Source: Phymatolithon calcareum
Taxonomy: Eukaryota > Rhodophyta > Florideophyceae > Hapalidiales
Reading direction: 5' to 3'
Assembly: GCA_977006965.1 (NCBI GenBank)
Contig: OZ345370.1
Location: forward strand, 372,001 to 436,000
DNA: 64,000 bases
Of the stretch, positions 51,766-62,499 are shown piece after piece. A program made the translations under genes and the position numbers. The notes beneath the pieces are model-generated. The model ran no database searches and was not told where the DNA came from. It was given only the letters and a program-made list of their open reading frames with translations. Position 1 is the first letter of the stretch. Each line of letters begins with the position of its first letter.

Positions 51766-53144
51766 TAGCTTATATACTACAACCTACGCAAAAGACAGCG
51801 ATGCAGCGCATAGACACACGAGAGACACGTGCCAGTATGGCCCAACAGATCACCTACCACGAGCAGCATGACTATCGCGATCCAAGTTGTGCGGCGTACA
51901 GACGCGGGAGGAAAAAGAGACCGCCTTGGGACAGCTACATAACACCGGGCACTACAATCTGCTCCAACAGGTATATATTATAGGTCGTACCTTTTGAACG
52001 GGAGCTCCTTTTTCAAAAATAGACTCAAACGGCTGAATCGCAAGTTTTGTATTACGTCTAACGATTTAACGGCATGAGCTCTTGGTCTGACTAATTTTCT
52101 TCAATTAGCTGCCGTTATTATCAAATTATAGCCTGGTATTTCAACGCCGAGGCTCTTATTTTATTCAATGCCGTCTTTGAGTAGCTTGTGTGCAGAGGCA
52201 TCGATAAAAATAGTCGAACAGGATGGATCAGATGAAGATTTAGACGGCAAAGAGAGTTGTTGACCACTCACGAGAGCCCTGAAACTTGAGCTAGAAATAT
52301 CTAGGTCTAGGCCTCTTGTGCAGTTTCGTGACACGTTTGGTATGACAAGAGATTGTCGATAAGCAGGACTGTTGTCTCTCCGGCCGAAGAGTCCATGAAA
52401 TTCCCAAGGGGTTTTGCTCGACGTCATGATACTCTCCTGACGGCGCATGTAACGAATGATCTCGATGTCGCGAGGAAGCTCGAGCTCCGCTGGGTGCCCC
52501 ATTAACGAGCAAGGAATCCTACAGGGGCAATACCGAAGGTTCTGTAACACAAGAGTATTGCGCCTGTCAGTCTATGTCTTGCAGTGTCAAGCAGATATTC
52601 CTGGTCAGGAAGCGCAAAGTTTCAAAATTGCTTCTGGGCTCAGCATTTTATTCTTCTTCGAGGTTCAAGCTGAGTCATGAATACATGTAAGAAGTTAAAC
52701 AAATTGCGTTTCACGAGCTTCGTGAGACCGAGGCCAGCCCTTCCATTGTTCCCAAAAAGCCATCGTGGGTGGATTTCCGTTGCTCTCTTTGTGGCCAGCT
52801 TTGTTGATCAATCTCTGGCTGCTCCCTGTGCGGATCCGATCCTCAATGTACTGCACTCTTCTCAGCCGCTCAACTAGTGGACAACAGACCGGTCATTTTC
52901 GTTTCGCCGCTCGTCGCGCGAGTTTCGCATCGTCACACATGTCCCCCAATACCATGGCGGTGCATTATGTCGTTGTGCCACATGCGATGCGCTTATCGCT
53001 GATTTCAGCCACGGCGGATGCGCGTCGGGCCCTTTCGTTTCGAAAATAGAACCGCCGAGTTATCGCCTCATCTTGAACACAGATGGTACAAATGGAACCC
53101 TTCAGGTACTCCACTCCACTGCCAATGTCGTCCAGCTCTCCATC
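51766..53144. other. upstream flank of the Fanzor gene
   Basis: No certain gene. The Fanzor frame stays open without an ATG from 52878 to 53144 (reading CRCATCDALIADFSHGGC and YRLILNTDGTNG), so an upstream exon or earlier start is possible. On the minus strand 52502-52161 is an ATG-started frame. Confidence 0.4.
52161..52502 (-). CDS. hypothetical ORF upstream of Fanzor
   Basis: 113 residues from MGHPAELELPRDIEIIRYMR, rich in Ser and Arg, with no known domain, membrane segment or signal. It points away from the Fanzor gene about 640 bp upstream. It could be cargo of the same element, an unrelated small gene or a chance frame. Confidence 0.25.
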   Translation of the reverse strand: MGHPAELELPRDIEIIRYMRRQESIMTSSKTPWEFHGLFGRRDNSPAYRQSLVIPNVSRNCTRGLDLDISSSSFRALVSGQQLSLPSKSSSDPSCSTIFIDASAHKLLKDGIE

Positions 53145-55727
53145 ATGGAGGAAGACGAAGGAGACGGAGACGGCGTCGGCAGGCGTATGAAGAAGGAGCT
53201 GAACGACTTTGCAAACGTACGCTCCTTCACAAGCTCCCGTACTCGGGTGCGTACGATTACGACCTCTGTGAACGCTTCGGTTCGAGACAGGATAAGCCCG
53301 ACAAAGACAATCGGTCTCGTCAAAAAGATAAACCAAGACGCTAAAGCCCTTGGGGTTTTAAGGCATCTAGTCTCCGTATTCTTGAACGTTCTAGCCGACG
53401 AACAGGACAACGCCGCAGCAAGGAGCCTTATTTTCCAAGAAAGTTTTGTGAACAACCTTTTCACTCTGCTTTCCGGTAAGAAACTCCGAAAGGCGAACAA
53501 GAAGAAACCGAGAAGATTAGAAGATCCGTCGCACGTGCACATTCGAACGTGGGTTGACACATACATTGAACAAAATAATGCAAATGTATCAGAAGAAACG
53601 TTGGCCTTACTCAAGTCTTTTCCCGCCAGGGGAAGGGATACAATATGTCGGAGCTTCATCAAGTTGTTGAAACGGCACGTTACGGAGAATTTTGAGCAAA
53701 AAACCACCCAGCATTTTATATGCGCTGTGGATCAAGTTGTCTCGCTCTCCCCCGGCGATGAAGGCGTGCAAAACGTGAAGAAGACCGCAGCGTCCGTCAT
53801 CAAGGCATGCTACTCCCCTACAAGAGCACAAGCAAGCTCCGTTATTTCATCATGCTGTGATGAACATAACCTGCACGCTTGGCGACCGGCTCTTGAGTCC
53901 CGAGTGGACGCGTATCGTCAAGTCTACGAACCCCTTCGTGACTGTCCAGGAAAGCCGTCGCCAGAAGCTCTCCTCCAAGTGTTGTCCTACTGTCGGAAGA
54001 AGGACAAGGAGTTGGTAGAGCGCAAGGAGGAGACATGGCGAACCATTGATATGCTTCAGCCTCAGATCGTCGCGTCAAAAATCAATGGTCAGTACAGGAA
54101 GGAAACGTTTCAACGCCAGCGTGACCTGTTTTTGCAAGTCCCGTTGCCATCCTGGCTTGACTCAGACGAGCCATTGACGGAGAAAGGAGTTCACGCGCTA
54201 CTGAAAAATGTGTCTAGGGAACGGAAATCCCTCTGGGATTTTCTCAAATCCCAAGGGATGGACTCAGTTCCGAAGCGGTTCTCTCTGCTACCCGTGTTTT
54301 CCATCCAGCGTGCGTTTGTCCAGTATGACAACTACGGCATACGCACATTAGCAAGGACATTCGGCAGCCACGCTTTGCGTGATGCCCACTCGCCGGCGTG
54401 GTAGACAAGCGTATTCGACTTCCACAACAAGGAACGCGTATCGAAACGCTCCCGTGTAAGCACCAAGGACCCGCGAGTCGCTCGGCGGTACCGGAAGAGA
54501 AACCGCAAGCGACGAAAACTTCTGAAGCAAAAAAGGCGGTTTGATAAATCCATCGGTCTGTGCGTATGCTCACCATGGGTTGCCAAGGAATGCAACTATA
54601 AAGTGAACAAGGAGAACCCGACCGTCCCTGTGCCGTGGCTTGTGAACTCTATCACAACGGATGGACTTCAAGTCAAGCTAATTCTGGCCACCATCGTGGA
54701 GACACCTAGCGATTTGGACACCGTGAGCGACTCTGACTCTGAGCAAATGGAAGCTGCATGTCCAACACTCCTTCCTCCAGGCGTCTCTGAGATCGTACAG
54801 GAGAGGTGGAAGGGTATACAGGATACCTTTTCCGTCACCGAGCACCGCCGCGGGCTTTTCCGGAACTCTGCGCCAGTCCGCGACGATTTGAGCGAACCGT
54901 TCCATGTCATTGGCGTGGACCCAGGCCAAGTGAACATCGCGACAACTGCGCGCGTCATGGTAGACCCGACAAGGAACCGTTTCCAGAACAGCAGATTGTT
55001 TGCTGCCACCGACTACTCCGGTAATTACGTTTCATCGAAGGAGTATCGCTTCGAGTCGTTGGCACGGCATACGGAAAAGGTGGAGAAGAGCCGCGTTGTT
55101 GGAGATTACAAGGAGGCGCTATGCCAACTGAGCAAGGTGACTCTTCATGTTCCAGGTGAAGCGAGGGCATTTGCTTCCACAACGTACCGGAACCGGGACA
55201 AGTTGATCACAGAGCTCATGTCGGAAGACAGGCAGCGACGAAGGTTTGCACGTTTTCGTGCGCGGCAGAGAAATGTGCACAATATGGCAAGAAGAATCGC
55301 GTTTGGAGAAGAGCTCGAGTTGCTAAGGAGGGAGCGTGGAAAGATGAAACGGATGAGGAAGAAGGAACTTTGGGCACAACGGAGAGTTGTGTTTTTCGGC
55401 GCCGTCATGGTTGGCCACGGGCGGCGGGGTCCATGTCCTCAAAAGCGCCTCTTGCGATCGCTGGCCCTGATGGTTCCTGTCGTTCTCACCGACGAGTTCA
55501 GAACATCTATGTGCTGTCACTCGTGCGGCTTTCGGCTGAGACAAGACAAACGTTCAAGAGTGTTCCGTTGCTTAAACAACCGGACAGACTTGGACGGCGC
55601 TTGTACTGTGCAGAAGATCGACCGCGACGCCAATGCTGCTGCCAATATCGGCACTTGTGGACTTAAGGAACTGCTGGGATTCCCACGCCCTCCGCATCTG
55701 ACAAGAACTGGCTCCATTCCGTCGTAG
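53145..55727 (+). pseudogene. Fanzor (eukaryotic TnpB-like RNA-guided nuclease), one in-frame stop
   Basis: From ATG 53145 (MEEDEGDGDG) one frame runs 860 codons to 55727, broken only by TAG at codon 420 (54402-54404). Fanzors are RNA-guided DNA endonucleases descended from the TnpB proteins that also gave rise to Cas12. The N-terminal half is helical and basic, followed by LLPVFSIQRAFVQYDNYG as in relatives. After the TAG come a Lys/Arg-rich block (RRYRKRNRKRRKLLKQKRRF, a possible nuclear signal) and SITTDGLQVKL. RuvC-I is IGVDPGQVN (Asp592). A VFFG...PQKRLLRSLAL stretch follows, then TDEFRTS with the Fanzor-type alternative Glu784. The zinc ribbon uses CHSC and C-x10-C. RuvC-III is DRDANAAANI (Asp828). 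All catalytic residues are present. The stop may be a mutation, an assembly error or, less likely, recoding. It is single-copy in the window. Confidence 0.85.
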
Positions 55728-55850
55728 ATTTTACTTCTGTGGTACATACTATTCTGATCATTACATCGTCGAGGGCACCAGTTCCCTCCGGGGATCACTG
55801 GCACTTTCGGCGGTGACACTGTACATCTAATTGTGTACGGCCATGATCAA
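55728..55850 (+). ncRNA. candidate Fanzor guide-RNA region
   Basis: In TnpB and Fanzor loci the guide RNA usually comes from the 3' end of the gene and its downstream flank. Here 50 bases after the stop there is a good hairpin (CCAGTTCCC...GGGGATCACTGG, 55778-55801), and a weaker GTACA/TGTAC stem at 55821-55838. The boundaries, and whether the RNA exists at all, are inference. Confidence 0.3.
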
Positions 55851-57250
55851 CACAAAATGCAAAAGCTCACATCGAAGTTCACCGTGAAAGTGGCTCTCTT
55901 GAACGTGACGCAAGATACTGTCGGGTAAACGGCTTTAATCTGCATAGTCCAACAATGCTGAGGGAAACTGGGAGACAGCCCAGCATCGTGGCGGGAGGCC
56001 AACGAAGATTGTCTTGCAGCTTCCCTCTGCGCTGTTCAATGCGTTGACGGGCAGAATAGCAGAATGTCTTAAACGCGAAACTGCAAAAAGAACATTGGGA
56101 AAGGACGTGGCCTCAGCATAAGGACTGTTTTTCGCCCTCGAGGTCCCTAATGAGGGTCCGGTATTTTTGAACGGCGCTTGATCCTGCCATATCTTCGTGC
56201 TGGGTGTAACAATAAGCAAGATTGCTCGACAAATATGGTACTCAAGGCTCACCTGATGCGGTTGCAATGTACTCAAGCAACGGGTATTTGTATTCTCGTG
56301 CACGGGAATAGATGCACGATTATAGGCTCTAGACTTGACTTGCCCGAAAATATTTTATCTTTTCTTTAAAGGCCTTACAGCCTTACGAATATAAGGGCAA
56401 TACTCAGTTGCTACCTGCATTGAGTAGGCCACAAGAACATACCCCCTGCCATAGGCGGTTGGAAAAGTGTTGATCATAGACAATCCTGTCTGAGTGGACG
56501 ACTACTGTATCCACTGTAGGACTCGCCTGCGTGATGACCAGGCCTGTTTCGATAATAGAAACCAATATCGAGGAGACAAGTGTTCCAGTAGAATACGAAT
56601 GCATGTCAATCCTTGCCTCAAAACTCGTCGTGCTGACAGAGAGACGTTTAGAGAATACAGATTTTGCGTCAGTTTTACCAGTCAGGAAAAGTCCCCAGTT
56701 TACAGTCCTAAGTATTTTGACTGGTAATGAGGACGTGGTACAGGTCAGTGGCTGCTGTGTGCATCTATGGGACAATTTTGTCTCATAACGATTTCTAGTT
56801 TTCGGAAGTGGATTTGCTTTTCAACGAAACTTTTCGTGATGGACTGCCCGAAAACTCTTGTGGAATCGATTTTCAAGTTTTGCTCAAAAGTGTCTGAAAA
56901 CACAGCTGAAGCAAAGTTTGCAAATCAACACTGCATGGGGCATCAGCCAGTCGAGCCTATGCCGCGTCCTCGTAACCAGTCCACAAAATAATGACTGGTA
57001 ATAAGGACATTTTTGATGGCTCAATGCCGCGATCTTGATGAATTTCTCAAGATGGCCACTCTGACAGTCAATCCACTGGGTACAGTACGAATCTCGGGCG
57101 ACGACCTCAAGCAAGGCCCATGTCCGGGAAGTCTGAAGGATTTTCGACGTTCTCCTCTACTCCCGGAATGATTAAGTTCACTACACCTATCTCAACTTTC
57201 AACGAATTCGCTGCTCTTGCATCCATCTGAAAGCCGCAAATACTCAAACA
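55851..57250. other. intergenic between Fanzor and gene 57251
   Basis: No gene is recognised. A plus-strand frame at 56531-56788 (SIIETNIEETSVPVEYECMS...) looks mildly protein-like without a known domain. No inverted repeat matching the Fanzor upstream flank was found by eye. Confidence 0.35.
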
Positions 57251-58173
57251 ATGGCATCATCCGGACTGGCAAATGGTAGCTTCCTTGACACCCCCGTCCG
57301 TCTCTTGACAAGCGCTGCAGATGCATCGCTAATGTCCAGCGTCCAGCTCGACGGTTTGCGTGCACCAGATGCGACAAGAAAATCGCTGGTGTTAGCCGAA
57401 CAAAAGTACGAAATGCGAAACAATCACACTGTCGTCGCCGGCCTGACTGGTGAGAACACGATTTATGCTCCAAAAAGTGTCGCAACTGGTCGTCAAGGAT
57501 CGGATGCTAAAACTGGGGAACTTCCAGTGTTCTCCACGAAGCTCGTGCGGGACGGCAGCATTATCGGATACATCATCAAGGACATTGCGACTGGCGCCGA
57601 TCTACTCAAAGTGCATTTCCACGGAGACACTTCAAGCACCTTTCAGCGCATGACTAAGGCGTTTTTCCGTAGCCCAGTTCCGAAGTGGGATGTGGAGAAC
57701 TACGGTCTGTTCACAGACTTGCCCAAAGGCGCAAATCTGGGGCTTATTAGGGACGTATTTCCGGTATGTGTTATCCTTTTATCGCGTGCAATTTGCGTTG
57801 CGGACCTTTCGAACTGTAGCTCTAACTATTTTGAGGTCTTGACGTATTGTCAAGTACCGGACGGAAATTACAGGACCATCGCGTGTTTGAGCCAAGTGCC
57901 GCGTTCAGGGGCGTGGCAAGGCTGGAGATGCAGTCAGTGGCCACGTTGGGCACACGATACTACCTCGCTGTTTCCGATGTTCCGGAACCGGTCGGGGAAG
58001 TGACGTCGGGAGTTGTTGGACGATTTGCGCAACGAAGCGAACAGTATAGTTTGTTATTGCGAAATTGCACACGTGAGGAAGCTGTACTGTGGATAACAAT
58101 GGTCATCGCGACGGACATGAAAAGAAGAAAATCTCAGAATACTAAAACCGGCCCCGTCGGTATATATTTCTGA
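57251..58173 (+). CDS. two-exon protein, possibly Tubby/LURP-one-like fold
   Basis: Exons 57251-57763 and 57874-58173, with a 110-bp GTATGT...TACAG phase-0 intron, join IRDVFP to DHRVFEPSAAF and give 270 residues. The pattern of short strands (GSIIGYIIKDIATGADLLKV, LFTDLPKGANLGLIRDVF) ending in a helix (TREEAVLWITMVIATDMKRR) recalls the Tubby-C/LURP-one fold, but no diagnostic motif clinches it. There is no signal peptide. An alternative acceptor at CAAG 57854 would bring in a stop, so the chosen site is favoured. The job is unknown. It is the nearest host-type gene to the Fanzor locus, about 1.5 kb downstream. Confidence 0.6.
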
Positions 58174-59429
58174 AAGTGATTGCACATTCGTTAATGTTGA
58201 TACTGGCGGGTGACTAGAATCGTGTGCAGTTCAGGTGAGCTAGCATCCGTGTTTTGTTCAATTTTTTGTACCTTACTCTTTTACGCCTGACATTCAGTGT
58301 GTTCACGGTGCAACTCAATGCTGCACAACATTTTGGTTTAAAGTGCATTCCAAACAGTTGGATGCACGCAATCTTCACCAAGTGAATCATTTATATCACC
58401 CGGCCCGATGCTGTATTGCCTAGGCCGTATATTGGAAGCTGTTCTGTTCAATCTTCTTGACGTCGTCGTGTGTTACTTCAGCCCATGTCTTCAGGTACGA
58501 TTTAGACTACAGGAACGTAATGAATGAACGACTGAGAGCATATCTTGGTGCCCGTCGCTGGAGATACTCCTGAAATTGTAATTACGGAGCTTTCGAGGGG
58601 CACTTGTTCCAGTGTTTGAAAAGAGAGTTTGTTCAATGCATAGGAAAGTCTTCCAGTCATGGTAATGGCGTAGCCAAGAAAAGTCAGCGTCTTCGAAAGA
58701 ATTTACTCAAGTTTTTTTGTAATTCAAGTATGTTTAAATGCTCCACAGGCATCCGAAGATATGGGCAATGCTTCCTCAGATGCTACGTACCTTGGTGCCG
58801 CTCACGAAACGCCCACCAGACTGGTGGACGGGAAAACTTAGGATTCAAGGTAGCCCTATCTCAGTCCTCTACGGGGGTTGTTGGTGCTTGGGCTCGACCG
58901 CTTGAATATACTCAAGAGTCGGACTTCGTTGGGAACGGGCTTATGTCGTAAATCGAATATATTCGCAAGGGGGTTTTATATCTTTGGAAAGCTAAGATAA
59001 GTGCTGGTCAGAATAGATAGAAAATTCAGACAAATCCAACTAAATGGACGTGAAAGACAGCGGTCAGATGAGCTGAGCCTGCATGCCTTGGAGTTGCGCG
59101 TAGTAGAAATTTTGCGGGCTCCAGATAGAGACTTCAGCGAAGGTAGCGAAATACTTTTGGTTCACTGACGAGCGGGTCGAAAGCGGAGACTCTAGCGCTT
59201 TTCCGTACCTGTCTTGTAATTTGCGGAGCACGCTATGAAGAGCTCCGAAATTAGTCTTCAGCGCACAACTGGAGATGGTACGATCGTACCGATGGCGCTT
59301 CTCGAAGAGCTGATCTTCAGATTCACCTCAGCACTGGAACTAGGATCAAGTCTTGACGTTTCTACGGCATGGTTCTAGAAAAAGCTCTCCCGATTCTCCA
59401 CTCGGTTGTCCTATTCAATTTTGCATCCT
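58174..59429. other. intergenic with dispersed repeat
   Basis: No gene is recognised. Bases 58751-58850 repeat the segment at 3585-3683 (see there). The rest shows nothing clear. Confidence 0.4.
58751..58850 (+). repeat. dispersed repeat, copy 2 (pair at 3585-3683)
   Basis: ATCCGAAGATATGGGCAATG through ACGGGAAAACT matches 3585-3683. Same orientation, different flanks. Confidence 0.6.
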
Positions 59430-59441
59430 GATTGCTTACAT

Positions 59442-61674
59442 TTCTTTCTTTCTTTACTGCAGAAGACGTTAACTAGAGTTAACATCAGGGGTTGTCAAGC
59501 AACCCCTCATTGTTCACGAATTTGAGTACTTCAAGCGGTTTCTCCCTACATAATTCCTCTACCGTTTTAGGGCCTACTCTACCAATAGTCTTCCGTCTTG
59601 ATAGAGCACGCCCACTACAGCGAAGAATTAAGTGATCAACAGTTTCTTTGGTTCCACCTGGACAGGCCTTGCACATGGGGTCGTATTCCGCCGAGCCATC
59701 GTCCTTCCGGTGAAAAGCTGCTACCAGCGAGCAGCATTCTGCGGAAAGTTGATTTAGGATGACTTCGGCACGTCTGTGACTAATCCGGAGTTCTGGGGGT
59801 AGAAACTGTACACTTCTTGGTTTCATCGAATTGCGCGGTTTAATTATGGACCGCGCGGCTTCCATGGTCAAGGGTACGCCTTGATGCGTCACGATATCTG
59901 ATTCCGTAATGCCTCGACGAGCAAGCTCGTCGGCTTTCTCGTTCCCAGGTATCCCGCAGTGGCTTGGAACCCAAATCTCCTCGATGGTGACGTTGCCCTC
60001 CATCAATGCCTCCATGGCTTCCCACAACTTCCTTGTCATTTCGCCATACATCCGAGGCTGTCCGGCCAATGCATCCAGGCAGCTCCTACTGTCGGTGAAC
60101 CACCGAATGTGTTGTCCTCCATCGAATTCCAGTTGTTGTACGGCTTCGAAAGCTCGGACCGCCGCGAATACCTCGGCGTCGAAGGACGAACCGATCGCTC
60201 CCGTGCTTATGCCAATTTCCTTCAGTACGTTGTCCCCGCGTAAGATCAAGATACCTGCGCCACCGACCTGATTGGGGATGCTTCGGTACATATCGAGAGT
60301 GTCGCCGTCCTCGTCGCAGATGTTGACACGCATTTGGGAGTCAGTGGGGGACGTCTGATACGCGTGTTCGTCCCCATCGTCGTATATCAGCAGAATGTCC
60401 GGTTGTTTCCGATGTCGAGATTCAAACTTCCGGACGGCTGGGAGACCTCTGTGCTGAGCAGCGTCAAACGTCCTGATGTTGGCGGTCTACCATCCTTCGT
60501 CCCATCGGACAGAAACTCTTTCGTTTTCGGCTAGGCTCTGCAGATCTGTTTCCGGTATTGCACCAACGCTGCCATCCGTCCATATTTCAATGTCCGCCGG
60601 GTGTTCCGCATTCCTTTCCCAAATGAACCTTCCCGCTGTCTCCAGTTTTCCGCCTCGTCGGCCTGTGCGGAGACTGGCGTGTAAAGAATTGACAGTCGGC
60701 CCGCCGAGCGGTCTTTCGGTATGGGACTGTAAATACTGCTCCGCGGCCATGCTAGAATTCCTTTGGATGCCAGGAGTTCGGCGCTGGCATTGCGCCATGA
60801 CCTTGTTTGCCGTTTTGACGGTTTGGTGCGCTCGTTCGTTGATTGTACCACCGGTGCCCTCCGGTCTATACGAAGAGCCTTTTCCATTACCAGAGCCCCA
60901 TCCTGTTCGCCATTTTCCCTCAGGTTTTGAACACCGGTCAGTTTACGTAAGTTAGCAGTTTTTGTTGCCTTCAGAAAACCACGAGAAACACGAGCTGCCT
61001 CGTTTCGAGAGACCTCCACTTGCCGAATGTGTGTCTCAAAACCATGCACCGCGTATGTGTGTGCACCGTAAAGGGCGACAGGTTCCCAGTAGCTCTTCCG
61101 TAATGCCTCCATTGTGGCCTCGTCCGCTCACCAACTCGTTCCGCTCAGCGCACGCATGAAGCTAGTCTTAGCCTTCAGTTTCCGGGAGATTTCTGTGCAG
61201 TGTTTCTTGAAGCTTAGCCGTTGGTCGAAATGCACTCCCAGAAATTTGTAGTCGGTCGTTGCTTCGATGGGTTCACTATCGATAGTGACTGCCTGGTTCA
61301 GTATGTCCTTTGGACGTCTTCCGCCAGCCGCAAACTCTAATACTTTGCATTTCGTTGCGTTGACCTTGATTCGAAGTTTCTTGCAAAAACTGCATAGGGC
61401 CCGTGCCGCTTTGTTTAGTTTCTCAGTGACTTAATCCCAGTTGTTACCTCTCGCATGGAAGCTTGTGTCATCGGCAAAGCTAAACTGTGCCACATCCTCA
61501 ACATTGACATCCAGATCAAAAATGTACAGGTTCCAAAGGCTTGGCGACAGAGAGCTTCCTTGTGGCAAGCCGCATCCAAGTACCCATGATCTACCGACCG
61601 TCCCGCTGAAAGAGCCTCTAGCTCGGCGGTCAGTCAAATAGGGGCGCATCCAGCATAGCATATTGGAGGGACAG
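59442..61674 (-). mobile_element. 5'-truncated LINE with RNase H
   Basis: A 2233-bp minus-strand non-LTR retrotransposon flanked by a 12-bp duplication GATTGCTTACAT (59430-59441 and 61675-61686). It ends in a GAAA-repeat tail (plus strand TTTCTTTCTTTCTTTA at 59442). The 5' end is cut inside the reverse transcriptase, as expected from incomplete reverse transcription. RT followed by RNase H and a Cys-rich C-terminus resembles the I/Tad-like groups. Confidence 0.9.
59485..61661 (-). pseudogene. LINE ORF2 remnant (RT - RNase H - Cys domain)
   Basis: It begins within the reverse transcriptase: GCGLPQGSSLSPSLWNLYIF and the active site FADD at about 61480. A stop near 61431 follows, then the RT thumb and connection in the same frame (61112-60531). 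A frameshift near 60700 leads to the RNase H domain: IWTDGSV (first Asp), a stop near 60487, then WFTDSRSCLDAL and VPSHCGIPGNEKADELARRG. The C-terminus is a zinc-binding CKAC...HLILRC motif and VLKFVNNEGLLDNP. Two or more stops and one frameshift make it inactive. The RNase H active-site residues are otherwise kept. Confidence 0.85.
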
Positions 61675-61686
61675 GATTGCTTACAT

Positions 61687-62410
61687 TACAGTGCCGCCAT
61701 ACGTTGCGAAGACCTGTTTCTTAGTTTGTCTAGAATGCTAGCTGCAGACAATATCGAGATTCCGCGTGCGTATTGTGTATCATCGCCAGAAATTTGAGAC
61801 TTGCGCGGAAGTTCTCGGCACTTCGAGTGACTCCAAATCCTTGTCCCTACTCTATGGATCGTGCACGCTTGGGATAGTTATAAATCTGCTCAAAGCTGCT
61901 CAAAGAGGAGACATTCGCTTACATTACTTCTTATAACGATGCACTCTTCAGAAGAATTTACTACATTCGCCGTCCTGTTGACTGATGCCTAAATCGGAAA
62001 TCGAATTTGATTCTCGAGTCAATCGATCGACTAGCTCCCTTTTTCCACCGCCTTTCTTCACCGTTGCGGCACACGTCACATGGCGGAATCTATGACCTAC
62101 CACACCATCCGAATGTGATATTCTCCTGCCAAGTAGAAGGACGGACTACTTTTTCTTATCATTTCATGCCAATACAATGTCATTGGCTCGCATGTGGAGC
62201 GTATCTACCCCACCTTGGGCCTGTTTTCCGATACAGTACACATTCGCGGTCGTACTTGGTACTGGGAATATACGCGGACGGATTGAAAATTATTGGCTCT
62301 CCCAGTCCTTCCGGAAGGTGTAAACATATAATTCACGCGGCCATAATGAATAATTTGAAAGATTAAAGTCCCTCTCGATATTGTGTACATTCACATCTGT
62401 AGAGAGTGCT
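61687..62410. other. intergenic, no gene recognised
   Basis: A plus-strand frame of 119 codons (62007-62366) has no known domain. Nothing else is seen. Confidence 0.3.
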
Positions 62411-62499
62411 GAAAAATAAACTTGAAAAAGAAGACAAAATTTCGCTCTTTTAAAACTCTTAGACGTGCGAAATTTGTCTATTTTTTCAAGTTTATTTTC
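62411..62499. repeat. large imperfect palindrome
   Basis: Arms 62411-62445 (AAATAAACTTGAAAAAG...TTTCGC) and 62467-62499 pair over about 34 bp with few mismatches around a 21-base loop. It lies at the left edge of repeat D copy 2 and could be two inverted copies of an element end. Confidence 0.7.

Noticed and set aside
52965-53336. 123-codon minus-strand frame at the Fanzor start
   Set aside because: It overlaps the Fanzor coding start antisense and has no domain.
54390-54415. Programmed stop-codon readthrough in the Fanzor
   Set aside because: The context TAG-ACA is not a known strong readthrough signal and no downstream structure was seen. It is kept only as a remote option.
54300-54620. 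An intron removing the Fanzor TAG
   Set aside because: Donor- and acceptor-like sites exist, but the sequence on both sides of the TAG reads as conserved Fanzor protein in the same frame, and no GT...AG pair removes the stop without losing it.
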